NCBI GenBank assembly: GCA_902806565.1
Contig: CADCXA010000025.1
Location: 2,790,001-2,854,000 of the forward strand
DNA from: Hypoxylon rubiginosum
Taxonomy: Eukaryota > Ascomycota > Sordariomycetes > Xylariales > Hypoxylaceae
DNA length: 64,000 nucleotides
Direction: 5' to 3'
How positions within the stretch are numbered: position 1 is the stretch's first letter; the number at the start of each line of letters is the position of its first letter. Of the stretch, positions 22,980-33,911 are shown one piece after another. The translations under genes and the position numbers were made by a program. Below the pieces are notes generated by a model. The model did not search any database, was not told where the DNA came from, and saw only the letters and a program-made list of their open reading frames with translations.

Positions 22980-25900
22980 TCATCTTGTACTCTCTGACTC
23001 TTCAGGAGTTTGTCTCGAACCTGTTCCTAGAGGCAAAACCGAACAAGCCACCCACCGCTCACCACTCTGCCGACCAATGCTTAAGAACTGGTTCTTTCCG
23101 TCGACGCGGTTCAGGGTCACTTCGAGATCATTCCGAAAGCGGAAGCATAAGCGAGAAAAGGTCGCCTTTCTGTATCATTCATCCATTCATTCATATGGGT
23201 AGTCCCTTTTTCCACTATTCCACTACCGAGTTGTGCGTCGACCATGCTGCCATGTAGACGGCAAGCATTTTATATTATCAGACGACCGAAGAGCCAAAAT
23301 CAGTTTCTATGTAACGTCTTCTAATATCGGTGCACGTAGACGAGACAAGGCGGCACCTGCAGCATGCAGTCATCCGTGTAAGTAGGCATTCCAGAACCTA
23401 GGATTGTGTCGTGCTTACAATGAGTGTCACGGTGCCCACGAGTCTGCGAGTCTACAACCCCAGGCCGGTTGATTTTCCTTTTTCTCCTTTTGCGTCTTTC
23501 TTCACACGATTCGGTTGGATCGTCTAGCCCTCGATCAACCAGACAATAGACGGGCCGTGAGACACTTGCCCGGTTGACTGTCCTTTGCTTTATGAAACGT
23601 CCTCTTGCTGTAGCAGTAGCAGTTGGAAAACACACTCGTCTCCACCGAAATGTTACCGCGGTTGGTGATGCAACCGCTGACGCCTCTGTACCAAAAAGTG
23701 CCTACGAATGGAACACCAGCAATTTTTTTTTTGGCGAGTGTTAAGGTTAAGTTCCGGGCTCACAATTGCTCAAATGGCAAATTGGCCCGAATAAGTGCGA
23801 CGGGGTGCGTCTACATACGTCCATTAGCTTGTTGTTCGTGTACGAAGTACTCCCCCTGGATAAACGATGAACGACCCGTACTGGTTTTCCGTGAAAAAGG
23901 ATCCATGTCAATCGAAAACTCTGTCGATGGGAAATGTCACGACATAGTCAACTATCATGAAGAGGAACCGCTTGTGGAACCTGTCGGTCTTTAAATTCTA
24001 GTTCGTCGGCGGAAAGGCGCCAGGCACGGTAGCGGTAGACAAACAACATGCAGATCTAGCGGTCCGACAAATGGGTGCTCCGTGGCTGTCCGTGGTCCCT
24101 CGACTACTACTAACCAGCTAGTAACGCTGTGTAATTCGATGCCCAAGCTAGGATCCGACGCCATACAGAATTTGGCGCGATACCACTGGTCGTCCCATCA
24201 AAACCCGCCGAAAGAAGTGATGAACTTTTGCAAAGGTGCGCAAGGTGGGAAGGAAAACTGGCTGACGAGCGAAAAAGCAAAAGAACAAGAGGGAAAAAGA
24301 AAAAGGCGCTCTCATCGATCAGCCTACATTTCCCAAGTCTTCCTCCCTCCTTTGCTTCTTTCTCCGAGACTCTTTTCTTTTACAAACCTACCTTAGACCT
24401 TCAGGGTTGAATACCTAGCTCCTACCTAGGTAACCTGCCATAGGTCACTTAGACCCGGCAGATAATCTTTCGTGCTAGCTGCATTGACGATACTGGCGCC
24501 GAGTGGCCTGGCTGGCTGGGACGTAGCGAATGGCGGAGGAGGAGTAATCAATGTCGCGCGTGGTTTTCAGGGCTGTCGAGACACGGGATGGTGGTATCCA
24601 TGCCATCACGAAAAGCCCATTTTTGGTGGAGCAGAGACGGCACGGATATTATTAACGTTAGTGAGAGACTGCCCACTGCCCAGGTGGAATGTGGGAGTGT
24701 GGAATATGTGGAATGGGGGAAGAATGTGGAAGAAGCCGTGGCTGAATCGGGATTGTCTGGATCGTTTGGAGTTGGTTCGTCCCGCTTTGCCCCCCCGAGA
24801 GCGTACATGGGTAGAGTCCAAGAGGGAGAAACAAGGATCAGATTGCCCCCCAGTTCGCTAGATCGCAGCACACCAAGCAGACCAAGGCAGCATTTCGCTG
24901 TCTGCGGGCGTAGTATGTCTCTCCCACGCCCCAGGGGCCAGGACAGCGGGCTGAAGAGAGGGGACCAGAGGGCCCAAATACTCGGTTTTCACGCCTCAGC
25001 CGGAACTCGCTTCCAGTTCCACTCCTGCAACTCAACTTACTGTTTAGGACTAGTCCTCTCCTGGGCCCTTGTTTGTGTGCAACATCTTCTCTCCCGTCCT
25101 CTATCCACCATATGCCGGCCGTCTCTCTCATTTATCATCTCTCCAGCCGAAGTCCTGTCGAGCACCGTCCAGAACTGTTACCCGCTTGTTTGCTGAGTCG
25201 ACTTGGCCCAGAGAATTGAGCCTGGCCGCTCCCCGTGTATACCAAGCCTGGAAAGTAGAAGACCGACGAAAAAGGGGTTACACAGCTTCTGCTGTCACCA
25301 TTCCTTTCAAAAGGGGTGCTTCAGAAATAGGTGTATTCGCTCTCTAGTAGAAATCGACGACTGGAGAGCCAGTGTACGCCACACCTCAGCAGGAATCCTC
25401 TGCAAATTCTCGATCCTCCTCCCCTTTCCACCCCCCCTTTCTCTCCCGTTTGGTGCTTCTACTCTAGCATCATGTTTACGGCGTGGGATAGTTCCTAAAA
25501 CCTCGCTTACGTCTGTGGCCCTTTTACCTTACTACCTATCTGCACGTCAGACACGCCTCTCGCCTCCCTACTCGCCAAGATATCACATCGACACCGACAG
25601 TCGCCTACATCACAACGTCGAAATAGTATAATGCCATAGTTGCACAGCGTCTCTAGTAGTCTTCCCCGTTGCAAGGATATTCCTGGCCAGCTCTCCCGTC
25701 TCGACCACTCATTTCGCTCGTTGTTGACCACGGATATGTAAATATCCGCCTCCTTACCGCGAGAATTCCCCAGGTCTGTCATCTAGATTTCTAGCCTCTC
25801 ACCGGGTAGAATTGTGGTCACCCAAGACCAACTTTGCTGCTTTGATCGCTGCCACATTTATCGATAATTGCCTGTTGTCTCAGCCACCGACTCCATTCGT

Positions 25901-26134
25901 TGCAGCGCATCATCATCACCCTCTCGAAGTCTTGAGACTAGCTCCCGCGTAGTCGGTATCACTATCACAGTACGGCCGGGTCTTAACTTGCACTCTCGTG
26001 TAATTGACCTCGAGACTAATTCTATATAGCTCTACGGGCGGCCTCTGGTTGCTGACTACGTACACCGGTCTCTGCTTCATATGTCGTTTGCTGCCGTCGA
26101 GGTTCCATCGTACGGCGGCTACTGTTGTAATACC

Positions 26135-27493
26135 ATGGTGGACACTATGGCTAGGCCACCCGACTCGTGGGCCCAAGACCCTTATGCTCCACGACACGCC
26201 TCTTACTACACTCAAGAGCAACGCGGCCATGAATTGCGCCTACCTCCAATTCCTAGTCTGGTAAACGGACCACCAGCGACTCAAGGGCCTCCGAATGTAC
26301 GGCATCCGGCAGCTTATAGACACAACCCGTACGAGGATCATCCGTACGCGGCTACTTCGCCCGTTCAAAATCCGCAGCCGCCGATACCAGGCGCTGAACT
26401 GCACACGACAGCCCCGAGCCCTTACACTAGGCGGCCGGTGGAAGCAGCCAACCGTCTTCGTCCCGCACACTCACCAAATGTAGGAGAGCGGTTTATAGAG
26501 GCTCACGAACATGGCCGAGTCCGCCAATTAGGCGGAGAGGCGAGCTCTTTACAGGCTCCTAGGCTGCCTTTGCAACCACAAATAGCGGGTTCGCCTCGAC
26601 AGCAACACTACGCGGAAATCCAGCCAGTTAGACCCCCTACTGCAGATTTCCAACAGCGAGAACTTCGTCTCCAAGGGTCGCCGCAAGCAATAAACCCTCC
26701 CCGACAGACATGGCCGTCTCAAAGCGAATCTCGTGCTCCCGAGCGGATGAAGATCTCGGAGCTTCTAAGCGACGAGCCGAGAACCAGAGAGTCGGGCTCC
26801 TCGAAGGCGCCAGTACGCAGAAAAGCCGCGGTCGCAGCTTCATCGTCATACACGTTAAAGGTTCGCCAGCAGCCGGTAGCCGCGAGGTCCTGTGGTTTTG
26901 GTGAGAGGGATCGTAGGGTCATCGACCCGCCTCCGATCGTCCAAGTCTTTATCGAGGACCCTAAGGCTTCCCAGGAGGAAATCCGATCGCAGCTGAAATT
27001 CCGGTTCTCTGTCATGCACTGTACGATTTGGAACGAGAAGGGCGATCAGGACTGTTCGGGGATGCCAGATGACTACCGCCAGCAGCGGAGGCTGATGGGG
27101 ACGATCGTATCGTCGCCCTTCGTAGGCCTGGACGAAAATAACGAGGAAGGGTGCTTCTTCTGCTTCCCCGACCTGTCGTGCCGGACCCCTGGAACCTTTC
27201 GGTTACGGTTTAGCCTGGTGGTCTTGGACCCCAATTCGGTGCCGGGATCGAAAACGCCGGTGTGTGCTACGGCTATGAGCGAAGTGTTCACGGTCTACAA
27301 CGCCAAGGACTTCCCAGGGATGCGGGCGAGCACGGCGTTGACAAAGAGGCTCAAGGAGCAAGGATGCCTCATCTCTATCAAGAAGGGGAACGAGAGGAGC
27401 CACACGCGAGACGATAGCGAAGACGACGACGACGACGATGACGATGGTGCTAGTTCGACCCAGCGACGGGTGAAACGGGCTAGAAAAACATGA
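26135..27493 (+). CDS. velC: Velvet-domain regulator, VelC type
   Basis: An intronless 452-aa protein (start at 26135; an in-frame ATG at 26081 would add 18 residues). The first 235 residues are Pro/Gln-rich and disordered. The velvet domain spans about 239-420, opening with YTLKVRQQP, then CGFGERDRRVIDPPPIVQ, later SSPFVGLDENNEEGCFFCFPD and TPGTFRLRFSLVVLDP, and ending TKRLKEQGCLISIKKGNER. Velvet proteins are fungal NF-kB-like DNA-binding factors that coordinate sporulation and secondary metabolism with LaeA. The position of the domain at the C-terminus after a long head fits VelC rather than VosA or VelB. The end carries an acidic Asp run and a basic RRVKRARKT likely nuclear localisation signal. 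The ATG at 26135 has the better context and begins the polar head. Confidence 0.8.
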   Translation: MVDTMARPPDSWAQDPYAPRHASYYTQEQRGHELRLPPIPSLVNGPPATQGPPNVRHPAAYRHNPYEDHPYAATSPVQNPQPPIPGAELHTTAPSPYTRRPVEAANRLRPAHSPNVGERFIEAHEHGRVRQLGGEASSLQAPRLPLQPQIAGSPRQQHYAEIQPVRPPTADFQQRELRLQGSPQAINPPRQTWPSQSESRAPERMKISELLSDEPRTRESGSSKAPVRRKAAVAASSSYTLKVRQQPVAARSCGFGERDRRVIDPPPIVQVFIEDPKASQEEIRSQLKFRFSVMHCTIWNEKGDQDCSGMPDDYRQQRRLMGTIVSSPFVGLDENNEEGCFFCFPDLSCRTPGTFRLRFSLVVLDPNSVPGSKTPVCATAMSEVFTVYNAKDFPGMRASTALTKRLKEQGCLISIKKGNERSHTRDDSEDDDDDDDDGASSTQRRVKRARKT

Positions 27494-28818
27494 CACTTGA
27501 CACCTGACGTTCTTGGAGCAAAAAAATGTTACTTGGTTTTCTTCATAGGTTTGGACATCAGGACGGCTTACTTTACGACGGCGGCGTCTTGTAATTGCTT
27601 TTTAGGGAATGTAGAGCAGCGTGTTAGGAGCTCAGAGGCGCATTGCTACACGGAGACTTTGGACATATCGACTTTTTTTTACACACGGGAAGATGGCGAA
27701 AGAACAAATACAAGCATGCTATATACAGGCTGGAGAAAAACGGACACACATAGCGTTCATTCTTGCGAGGGATTGAGGGGCGGACGGGCGATGGGAAACT
27801 TGGAATAGGAAATGACTTGTTTATTGGCAAGGCTGCCTTTTTTGTTTGAAATGCGGTTGGATGGTCGAATTTATGGATATCGTGTCTAGGACACACACTT
27901 GCGCAATACCCCCTATCTACCTTGGTGTTTTACTACTACTTACTACTCTTGATGAGTATGGATATGATGGAATTTACGACGGGATGCTTGACGAGGGTTA
28001 TTAGCTGGAAACTGGTATTTATCATACCTTACTTGTTTTATATTCTATAAAGCTACCTCTCCCATCTGTCACTAGTATCCGGAGCTGTGAATGGTGAATA
28101 GAGAAGCACAACATATATGTATGTGATTGGACAACTCGTAAGAGGTCTCTTTGGATGGAAGTCGGCTACGCTGTGAAAAGGGGAATATTGCCTTGCAAAG
28201 AATAAGGGATAGGGTGTATATAGCTGGTATCCTACCTCCTATCTGCCAATCCAATATATCCAAGGCAATATTTAGAATAATTCGCTTATACATGTGAAAG
28301 CTATTATTATATACATCAATGTCAAGGTTCGACTCCTGATTGATGCTAGCATTGGGAAGTGTTACGTAGAATTATACAAGTCTCGGAAATGTTAGTTGAC
28401 GTTCTCGATAAATAAAAAGAGCCCCTATCGTTAGTCGTCACGGCTGTACCCTTTTTATTACCTAGGGCTCTATTTTAGCTCTCAACAAGGCTTATCGGAG
28501 GCTCTACGGCGGATTGATTAGTGCTAAATACGGACTAGTCCGGCTTAGTCTAAGTCAGCTAACAGCGCTGTGGCTGCCAGGCTGTGGACCCTTACCCTCC
28601 AGTGGGATTTCCCCCAAGGAAAAAGTCGGGCGGAAAAAATCCCAACGTTGAATTTTTGAGTGACTTTTCCGTCCCGGAGCTTCTCCATTTTCCCCCAAAC
28701 CACGGATTCCCCAAGCAAACAACAAGAGCTCTCACGATAACACATTATCGACCTCTTACCTCTCTCCTTCCCTTTTTTCCGCACCTCTCGGAATTCCTCC
28801 ATCACGACAGCATCCACC
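27494..28818. other. Intergenic: velvet 3' flank and PDA1 promoter
   Basis: About 1.3 kb with no supportable gene. The last 130 bp before the PDA1 start are pyrimidine-rich, as in many strongly expressed fungal promoters. Confidence 0.55.
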
Positions 28819-30226
28819 ATGTTCTCGCGTGCTCTGCGAGTGCCGAGAGCCGTGGCGCCTCTGGCGCGTGTCCGAGCTGCCAGACCTGCCGCTGCCGCCG
28901 CCGTCGCACCTTTCCGCACCGTCACCACCAACGCTGCCAGCTCCCACGCCGACAAGAACGCCGTCCCCGATGCCGACGACCAGCCCTTCCAGGTCACCCT
29001 GAGCGACGAGAGCTTCGAGACCTACGAGCTCGACCCGCCCCCGTACACGCTCGACGTCACCAAGAAGGAGCTCAAGCAGATCTACTACGACATGGTCGTA
29101 GTCCGGTAAGCAATTGCCCCAATCGCCCCAATTGGCGAACGAGCTTCCTTGCTCGGTCGGCCCGGGGGTCGTCGCGTTTTTGCTAAATTGCCTTTGTTTT
29201 GTTAGACAGATGGAGATGGCTGCCGATCGATTGTACAAGGAGAAGAAGATCCGGGGTTTCTGCCATCTGTCCACCGGTCAGGAGGCCGTGTCTGTCGGTA
29301 TCGAGCACGCGCTTACCAAGGACGACGATATTATCACCGCCTACCGGTGTCACGGTTTCGCCCTGATGCGAGGAGGTACCGTCCGGTCTATCATCGGCGA
29401 GCTCCTGGGCCGGCGTGAGGGTATCGCGTACGGCAAGGGTGGCTCTATGCACATGTTCACCAAGGGTTTCTACGGCGGCAATGGAATTGTCGGCGCTCAG
29501 GTCCCCGTCGGTGCCGGTCTAGCTTTCGCGCACAAGTACACCGGCAGCAAGAAGGCTGCTGTCATCTTGTACGGTGACGGTGCTAGCAACCAGGGCCAGG
29601 TCTTTGAGGCTTTCAACATGGCTAAGCTCTGGAACCTACCCGCCCTATTTGGCTGCGAGAGTACGTTCCCGCTAGCCCCCTTTTTGGCACCATTCTAATT
29701 AACATGTCTCTCAGACAACAAGTACGGTATGGGTACTGCTGCTGCCCGATCGTCCGCCCTTACCGACTACTACAAGCGTGGTCAGTACATCCCTGGTCTC
29801 AAGGTAAACGGTATGGATGTCCTCGCGGTTAAGGCTGCCGTCAAGTACGGCAAGGAGTGGACCGTAGCGGAGAACGGACCCCTTGTTCTAGAATACGTCA
29901 CATACAGATATGGTGGACACTCCATGTCCGACCCTGGCACCACGTACCGAACCCGTGAGGAGATCCAGCGCATGCGGTCGACCAACGACCCCATCGCCGG
30001 CCTCAAGCACAAGATCCTCGACTGGGAAATATGCACCGAAGAGGAGCTGAAGACGATCGACAAGGACGCCCGCAAGCACGTCAACGACGAGGTCGCCATC
30101 GCCGAGGCCATGGCCGTCCCCGAGACCACCCCGCAGATCCTGTACGAGGACATCTACGTCCGCGGAAGCGAGCCGCAGTTCATGCGCGGCCGGGTCACCG
30201 ACGAGAACTACTACTTCAGCTCTTAA
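28819..30226 (+). CDS. PDA1: Pyruvate dehydrogenase E1 component subunit alpha, mitochondrial
   Basis: The thiamine-diphosphate-dependent E1 alpha subunit of the mitochondrial pyruvate dehydrogenase complex, which decarboxylates pyruvate and passes the acetyl group to E2. Exons 28819-29105, 29206-29660 and 29715-30226 give 417 aa; donors GTAAGC and GTACGT, with a GCTAAAT branch in intron 1. The Arg/Ala-rich N-terminus is a typical mitochondrial presequence. The ThDP/Mg site is GDGASNQG at 219-226 with the closing NN at 248-249 in CENNKYGMG. The phosphorylation loop [16 protein letters not shown] (312-326) contains the regulatory serine region. The length matches the family (about 410-420). 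Intron 2 falls within the codon before the NNKYGMG motif. Confidence 0.97.
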
Positions 30227-30988
30227 GAGATTTTTTTTCAACACTTCGAAGTACAATACATAACAATATGGCATTTGACAGCATCAAAAAACTTGTTTTT
30301 TAGCAGAGCAAAAACCCCTGTAGAATTAGTTTAGATGGGCAGGGCTAAGACAAGGAGGCTGGAGTAATTAAAGTCATTTTGTTTCGATTACCCCCTTTCG
30401 CCCTTATCAAGAGACGTACCAACCTGTCCATACAATCTGTGTTACTAGTCCCGTATGTCTGGTCTCGTGGCATGGGGAGAAATAGAAGAGCGATGATACC
30501 AATCTTATCGGTGCTTTCTGACTTCTTGAACACGAGTGGTACTCGAGTTGTTATGTGATCTTATAATGTGCTTTGAAAATGTCTTGTTTAGTGAGTTTTA
30601 TAAGGAGTATTGAACGCGGTGATATCGACTCTCACGGATAGTACCAACGCGAATCGGAAAGAGGTTATCCAGTGAAGGAGTAGATTTAAACTCGCATTTT
30701 GCCCTTCACATAAAAGACTAAGAGCAAAGGTCGTCCGTCGTCCGTCTTCAATTCTAGGTCGTCATTTTCTCTCGTTTAAGCCCGAGTCCCCCCTTTTCCT
30801 TTTCTCCCTCTCCCTTATTCCCTTTTTTCCAAAATTTTGTTGTCCCAATTCCTCCCCCAAAATTTTTATTTATTCATTTCCAAACCCCCAGTTCTTCTTA
30901 TATAAGGCACCACTACTACCTACCTACCTACCTACCACCTTCTACCGTAAGAAAGGGGAAAAACGCTCTGTAACATTTCGTTGCAACG
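30227..30988. other. Convergent intergenic, PDA1 / prephenate dehydratase
   Basis: Holds the 3' ends of both genes. A CTAC/CTACC array is present at about 30917-30936. No gene is seen. Confidence 0.55.
30917..30936. repeat. (CTAC)n microsatellite
   Basis: About five uninterrupted CTAC units are visible, in the convergent gap between PDA1 and prephenate dehydratase. Confidence 0.9.
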
Positions 30989-32450
30989 TCACCGCATGCC
31001 GACCCAGCTCCCGAGCCACCGGGAGCTCGAGGCGACGCGCGCGACGTCGTCGAGGGCGCGGCGGACGCGGCCCTCGGGGTCGTCGCGCCGGTGGCCCTCG
31101 AACTCGACGAAGAATACGTACCGGAAGGCACCGGCGTCGGCCCCGGACCCGGCCCGGGCGAGGCTCGGGCGGCTGCCGATGCTGGTCAGGTTGAGGCGCG
31201 CGCGGCGGAAGCAGTCGAGGACGTCGGCGAGTGCGCCCGGGTGCCGGTGCGGGACGGTGAAGGAGGCGAGGGACTTGGACCGCGAGTACGCCGGGTCTTT
31301 TGGCTCCGCGTCGTCGTCGTCTTCCCCTGCGTCTTTTCCTTGGAGCGAGCCTGCTGCCGCTGCTGTGTCGTGAATACTCTCCTCCCTCTCCATCCTCCGC
31401 CTCCGCCTCTCCACCAGCCACTCCGGATCGCTATCACCATCACCATCACCATCACCATCCCCGCTACCGCCACCACCGCGCCTCAGCACGAAGAAGCGCG
31501 TAGTATTATCGTCGCGGTCCTCGATATCCCGCGCCAGCACGTCGAGCCCGAGCGTCCGCGCCGCGGCGGCGCTGCTCACGGCGGCGCTCTCGCCCGAGGC
31601 GTCGGCGCGCGCGAGCTCGGCGGCGCGGCTCGTCGAGCTCACGTCGACGGTCTCGACGCCGCGGAGCGACTCCCGCAGGAACCGCGTGCACTGGCCGAAG
31701 GCCTGCGGGTGGCTGTACACGCGCCTGACGTGGCTCACGTCGTGGATGAGCGGCGATTTTATAACCGTTACTCCCCCAGGGGCCGCTGATGAGGATGAAG
31801 AAGAGGGTGCTGCTGCTGGTACGTGGCCTAGCAAGCAGTGGTGCACGTCGAGATAGATCTCGGCGCACACGCTCAGGTCCGGGTACTCGCCGTCGCGGTC
31901 GGCGAACTGGTCCAGGGTAAAGACGACGGAGCCGTTGGACGAGTTCTCGAAGGGCACGACGCCGTAGTCGGCGCGGCCGGACTGCGTCGTGGTGAAGATG
32001 TCTTTTATTTTTGTGTTGCCGTATTAGTGTTTATAAACTCAGGTAAAAGAAATTACCGTATAAAAGAAGAAAAAGAGAGACAGAAAGACTACAAAACGTC
32101 TTTCTATCTGTCCGCCAGCCTATTCCTCTGAAATGCTTAGTAGTAGTAAACTTGCTTGCTTACCTTTAATCGTCTCAACCGGTATCAAGTCAAACTTGTC
32201 CTCTGGAAAAGTGTCTAGCGTTGCCTGCACAACCCCGGAAGAGCGAGCATCGCGATTAGCTTTGAAGATGAAAAACCGGCGCTTAAAAGAGGGTGCGTGT
32301 GTGCGGATGAGATCCGGAGCTGCGCCGTACCTGGTGCGTATAGGACGAGACGGGGCCCAGGAAGCACACCGTCGGCTTTGCGGTCGTTGCCGTTCCCGCC
32401 GCCCCGGCGTCTAGGCCGGTCTCGTTCTCCCTCAGCCCGCTATTTTCCAT
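30989..32450 (-). CDS. PHA2: Prephenate dehydratase with C-terminal ACT domain
   Basis: Converts prephenate to phenylpyruvate, the committed step of phenylalanine synthesis. Exons 32450-32331, 32224-32164 and 32001-30989 give 397 aa. The opening VCFLGPVSSYTHQ continues across intron 1 into ATLDTFPEDKFDLIPVETIK and then GVVPFENSSNGSV, the catalytic family pattern; YSHPQAFGQC (156-165) and NTTRFF (226-231, with the conserved TRF) follow. The ACT domain (about 303-395) includes SLASFTVPHRHPGALADVLD and IGSRPS, the allosteric phenylalanine-site motif. Between the two domains (about 234-300) lies a low-complexity insert with Gly-Asp repeats, five consecutive Arg and an acidic patch. Exon 3 is very GC-rich. 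The start is the ATG nearest the conserved core. Confidence 0.93.
31431..31460. repeat. (CACCAT)n microsatellite inside the prephenate dehydratase CDS
   Basis: Four to five CACCAT units encode the alternating Gly-Asp run at residues 241-250 of the insert between the catalytic and ACT domains. Confidence 0.9.
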
Positions 32451-33502
32451 ATTCCGTTTACGAATCCTTTGGATGTATGAGTATGAGTATGACGTAGAAT
32501 GAGAAGAATGAATGTAAAAAGGACGGGACGTGAGGTTTCTAAGAGAAACCCGGGAGCGGCTTATGAAGGCCGGGGGAGAGAGTGAGAAAAGAGTTCGGTA
32601 GGGCAATAAGTCCGGGTCCCCTTTGTTTTTTTGTACTACCACGGGCTCGTCACTTACAAAAAGGGGGGTGGGGGGAGGGCACCGCTGATACTTTTCAAAC
32701 AGAGAATTATTGCTGTGTCCCCGGCTTGTAGATAGCAAACACTTGCAAAATAACTAAGAGCTCCCTAAAGTAACCGATTCTAATTGGTGGTTATGTTTGC
32801 ACGAGGTGGGTCTTTGACAAGACGACTTCAGTTGCGCCCTTTTGTACGCAAAAAAAGGAGAGAAAGGATTGGGATCGAATGCCGGACAATAACTTGAATT
32901 GATCCACATTCATACCTCCTAGACTCCGTAATTCGGCTTCATTTTGACACGCATGACTTGAAGGCCTCATATAAGTACAGCATCAGCTTATCCGCCTACA
33001 CCAGGACATCAGCAGCTTCTCACTAAGCTACTAGCATCTTATCTTCCTCGTAGCTGACTTGTTACAGGAAAATAGTAATATAGGAGGCACTGATTCGACT
33101 GGTTTAATTTTAATCATTATCACAATATAGAGACATTCCGGATTCATCAAGGAGTGACTGATACGCTATTGTGCACTATCTAAGTAGTTCCGTCCCACGG
33201 GAACAATAACGAGGGTAACTAGTTAGCAGATGTCACGAGCCCCAAGCTCAACATACCGCTGGTGCAGACGTGCAGGGCGAGAAGAACCAAAATACTCTAA
33301 TGTGTTAATAAAGCAGCAAGGCGAGCCGACTGGGTCAATCACGCTCAGCTGCCTAGAAGGATGAAGCCCGTGATGTAGGCAGGTCCAATTCTCCAGACAG
33401 TTAGACCCCCAGGTATGGCATCTTTGCTACCTGCGTTAGTCCCTTGAACCATCGTGCTTGGGCTGTTGGAAGTCGTACCTCCTTTCCATGCCGTAAGTCA
33501 AC
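32451..33502. other. Intergenic: PHA2 promoter and distal eRF1 3'UTR
   Basis: The right end (about 33427-33502) is likely eRF1 3'UTR containing a second intron. The remainder is promoter of prephenate dehydratase. No gene is seen. Confidence 0.5.
33427..33478 (-). other. Probable second 3'UTR intron of eRF1
   Basis: On the minus strand, GTACGA donor at 33478, a consensus ACTAAC branch at 33440-33435, then acceptors at GCAG (33431) or GTAG (33427), giving 48-52 nt. It begins 24 nt after the readthrough-frame stop (33505-33503). The branch word is strong, but the branch-to-acceptor distance to the first AG is short, so the second AG is preferred. RNA evidence is not available here. Confidence 0.5.
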
Positions 33503-33911
33503 TCAAGCCGTCATCATAGAGCGAAGCGGGCTGGGTGTCGCGACCTGTTTAGCCGTATGCTCCGAGTTCGCCGGGCCAGATTTCATCAAACGCCGCTGTG
33601 CGAACGACGCCGCTGTTGCTTTCCTCGCAGATCCTGGGGCTCGCGATGGTGCGGGCGCGGGGGGTAGCGGCAGCGGACGTTCTGATGCTTTCACGACAAA
33701 CGCTTGCTTAGACGATTCTACTTGAGCCTTGCCCTCGTCTCTGACGAGGGATTCCTCAAACTGCATAAGTCTATGTCAGTAACAATACAAAAGTATAGAG
33801 GCATCGCTATTGAAGGATATATCTTTTTTTCTCATAAAATTTCTGATATGCGCAAGGGACGACCTAACACGAATTTAGAGTGTATGTTAAGGAACTTCAT
33901 GCGCGTACCTG
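33503..33911 (-). promoter_or_regulatory. In-frame eRF1 readthrough extension across a 3'UTR intron
   Basis: Directly after the eRF1 UGA (33914-33912) comes CAG, then a GTACGC donor at 33908. The intron runs to 33761 with a TTACTGAC branch and TATGCAG acceptor. The next exon continues in the eRF1 frame for 85 codons to a UGA at 33505-33503. The predicted extension (readthrough residue, Gln, then 85 residues) is Pro/Ala/Ser/Arg-rich and looks disordered. Unspliced, the frame closes after three codons. The intron signals are good; that ribosomes enter the extension is inference. Confidence 0.6.

Larger units (their letters stand above)
15996..26134. other. Ten-kilobase gene-poor tract upstream of the velvet gene
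   Basis: No ORF in this tract shows a recognisable domain, conserved splice structure or gene-like composition. I found no tRNA, 5S rRNA, transposase or reverse transcriptase motif. It carries many TACCTAGGTA-like words and short tandem repeats (listed separately). The last 1-2 kb (about 24.2-26.1 kb), with long pyrimidine-rich stretches, is a plausible promoter and long 5' leader for the velvet gene. Decayed transposons cannot be excluded by eye. Confidence 0.5.

Noticed and set aside
24588..25631. ORFs of 142-202 codons before the velvet gene
   Set aside because: Pyrimidine-rich leader-like sequence with no domain; more likely promoter or 5' leader with uORFs.
28300..28345. GGTTCGACTCC word resembling a tRNA T loop
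   Set aside because: Upstream sequence has no A box, anticodon stem or acceptor pairing.
30942..31868. Long Arg/Pro-rich ORFs overlapping prephenate dehydratase exon 3 in other frames
   Set aside because: GC-rich DNA suppresses stops in all frames; only the frame with the ACT domain is conserved.
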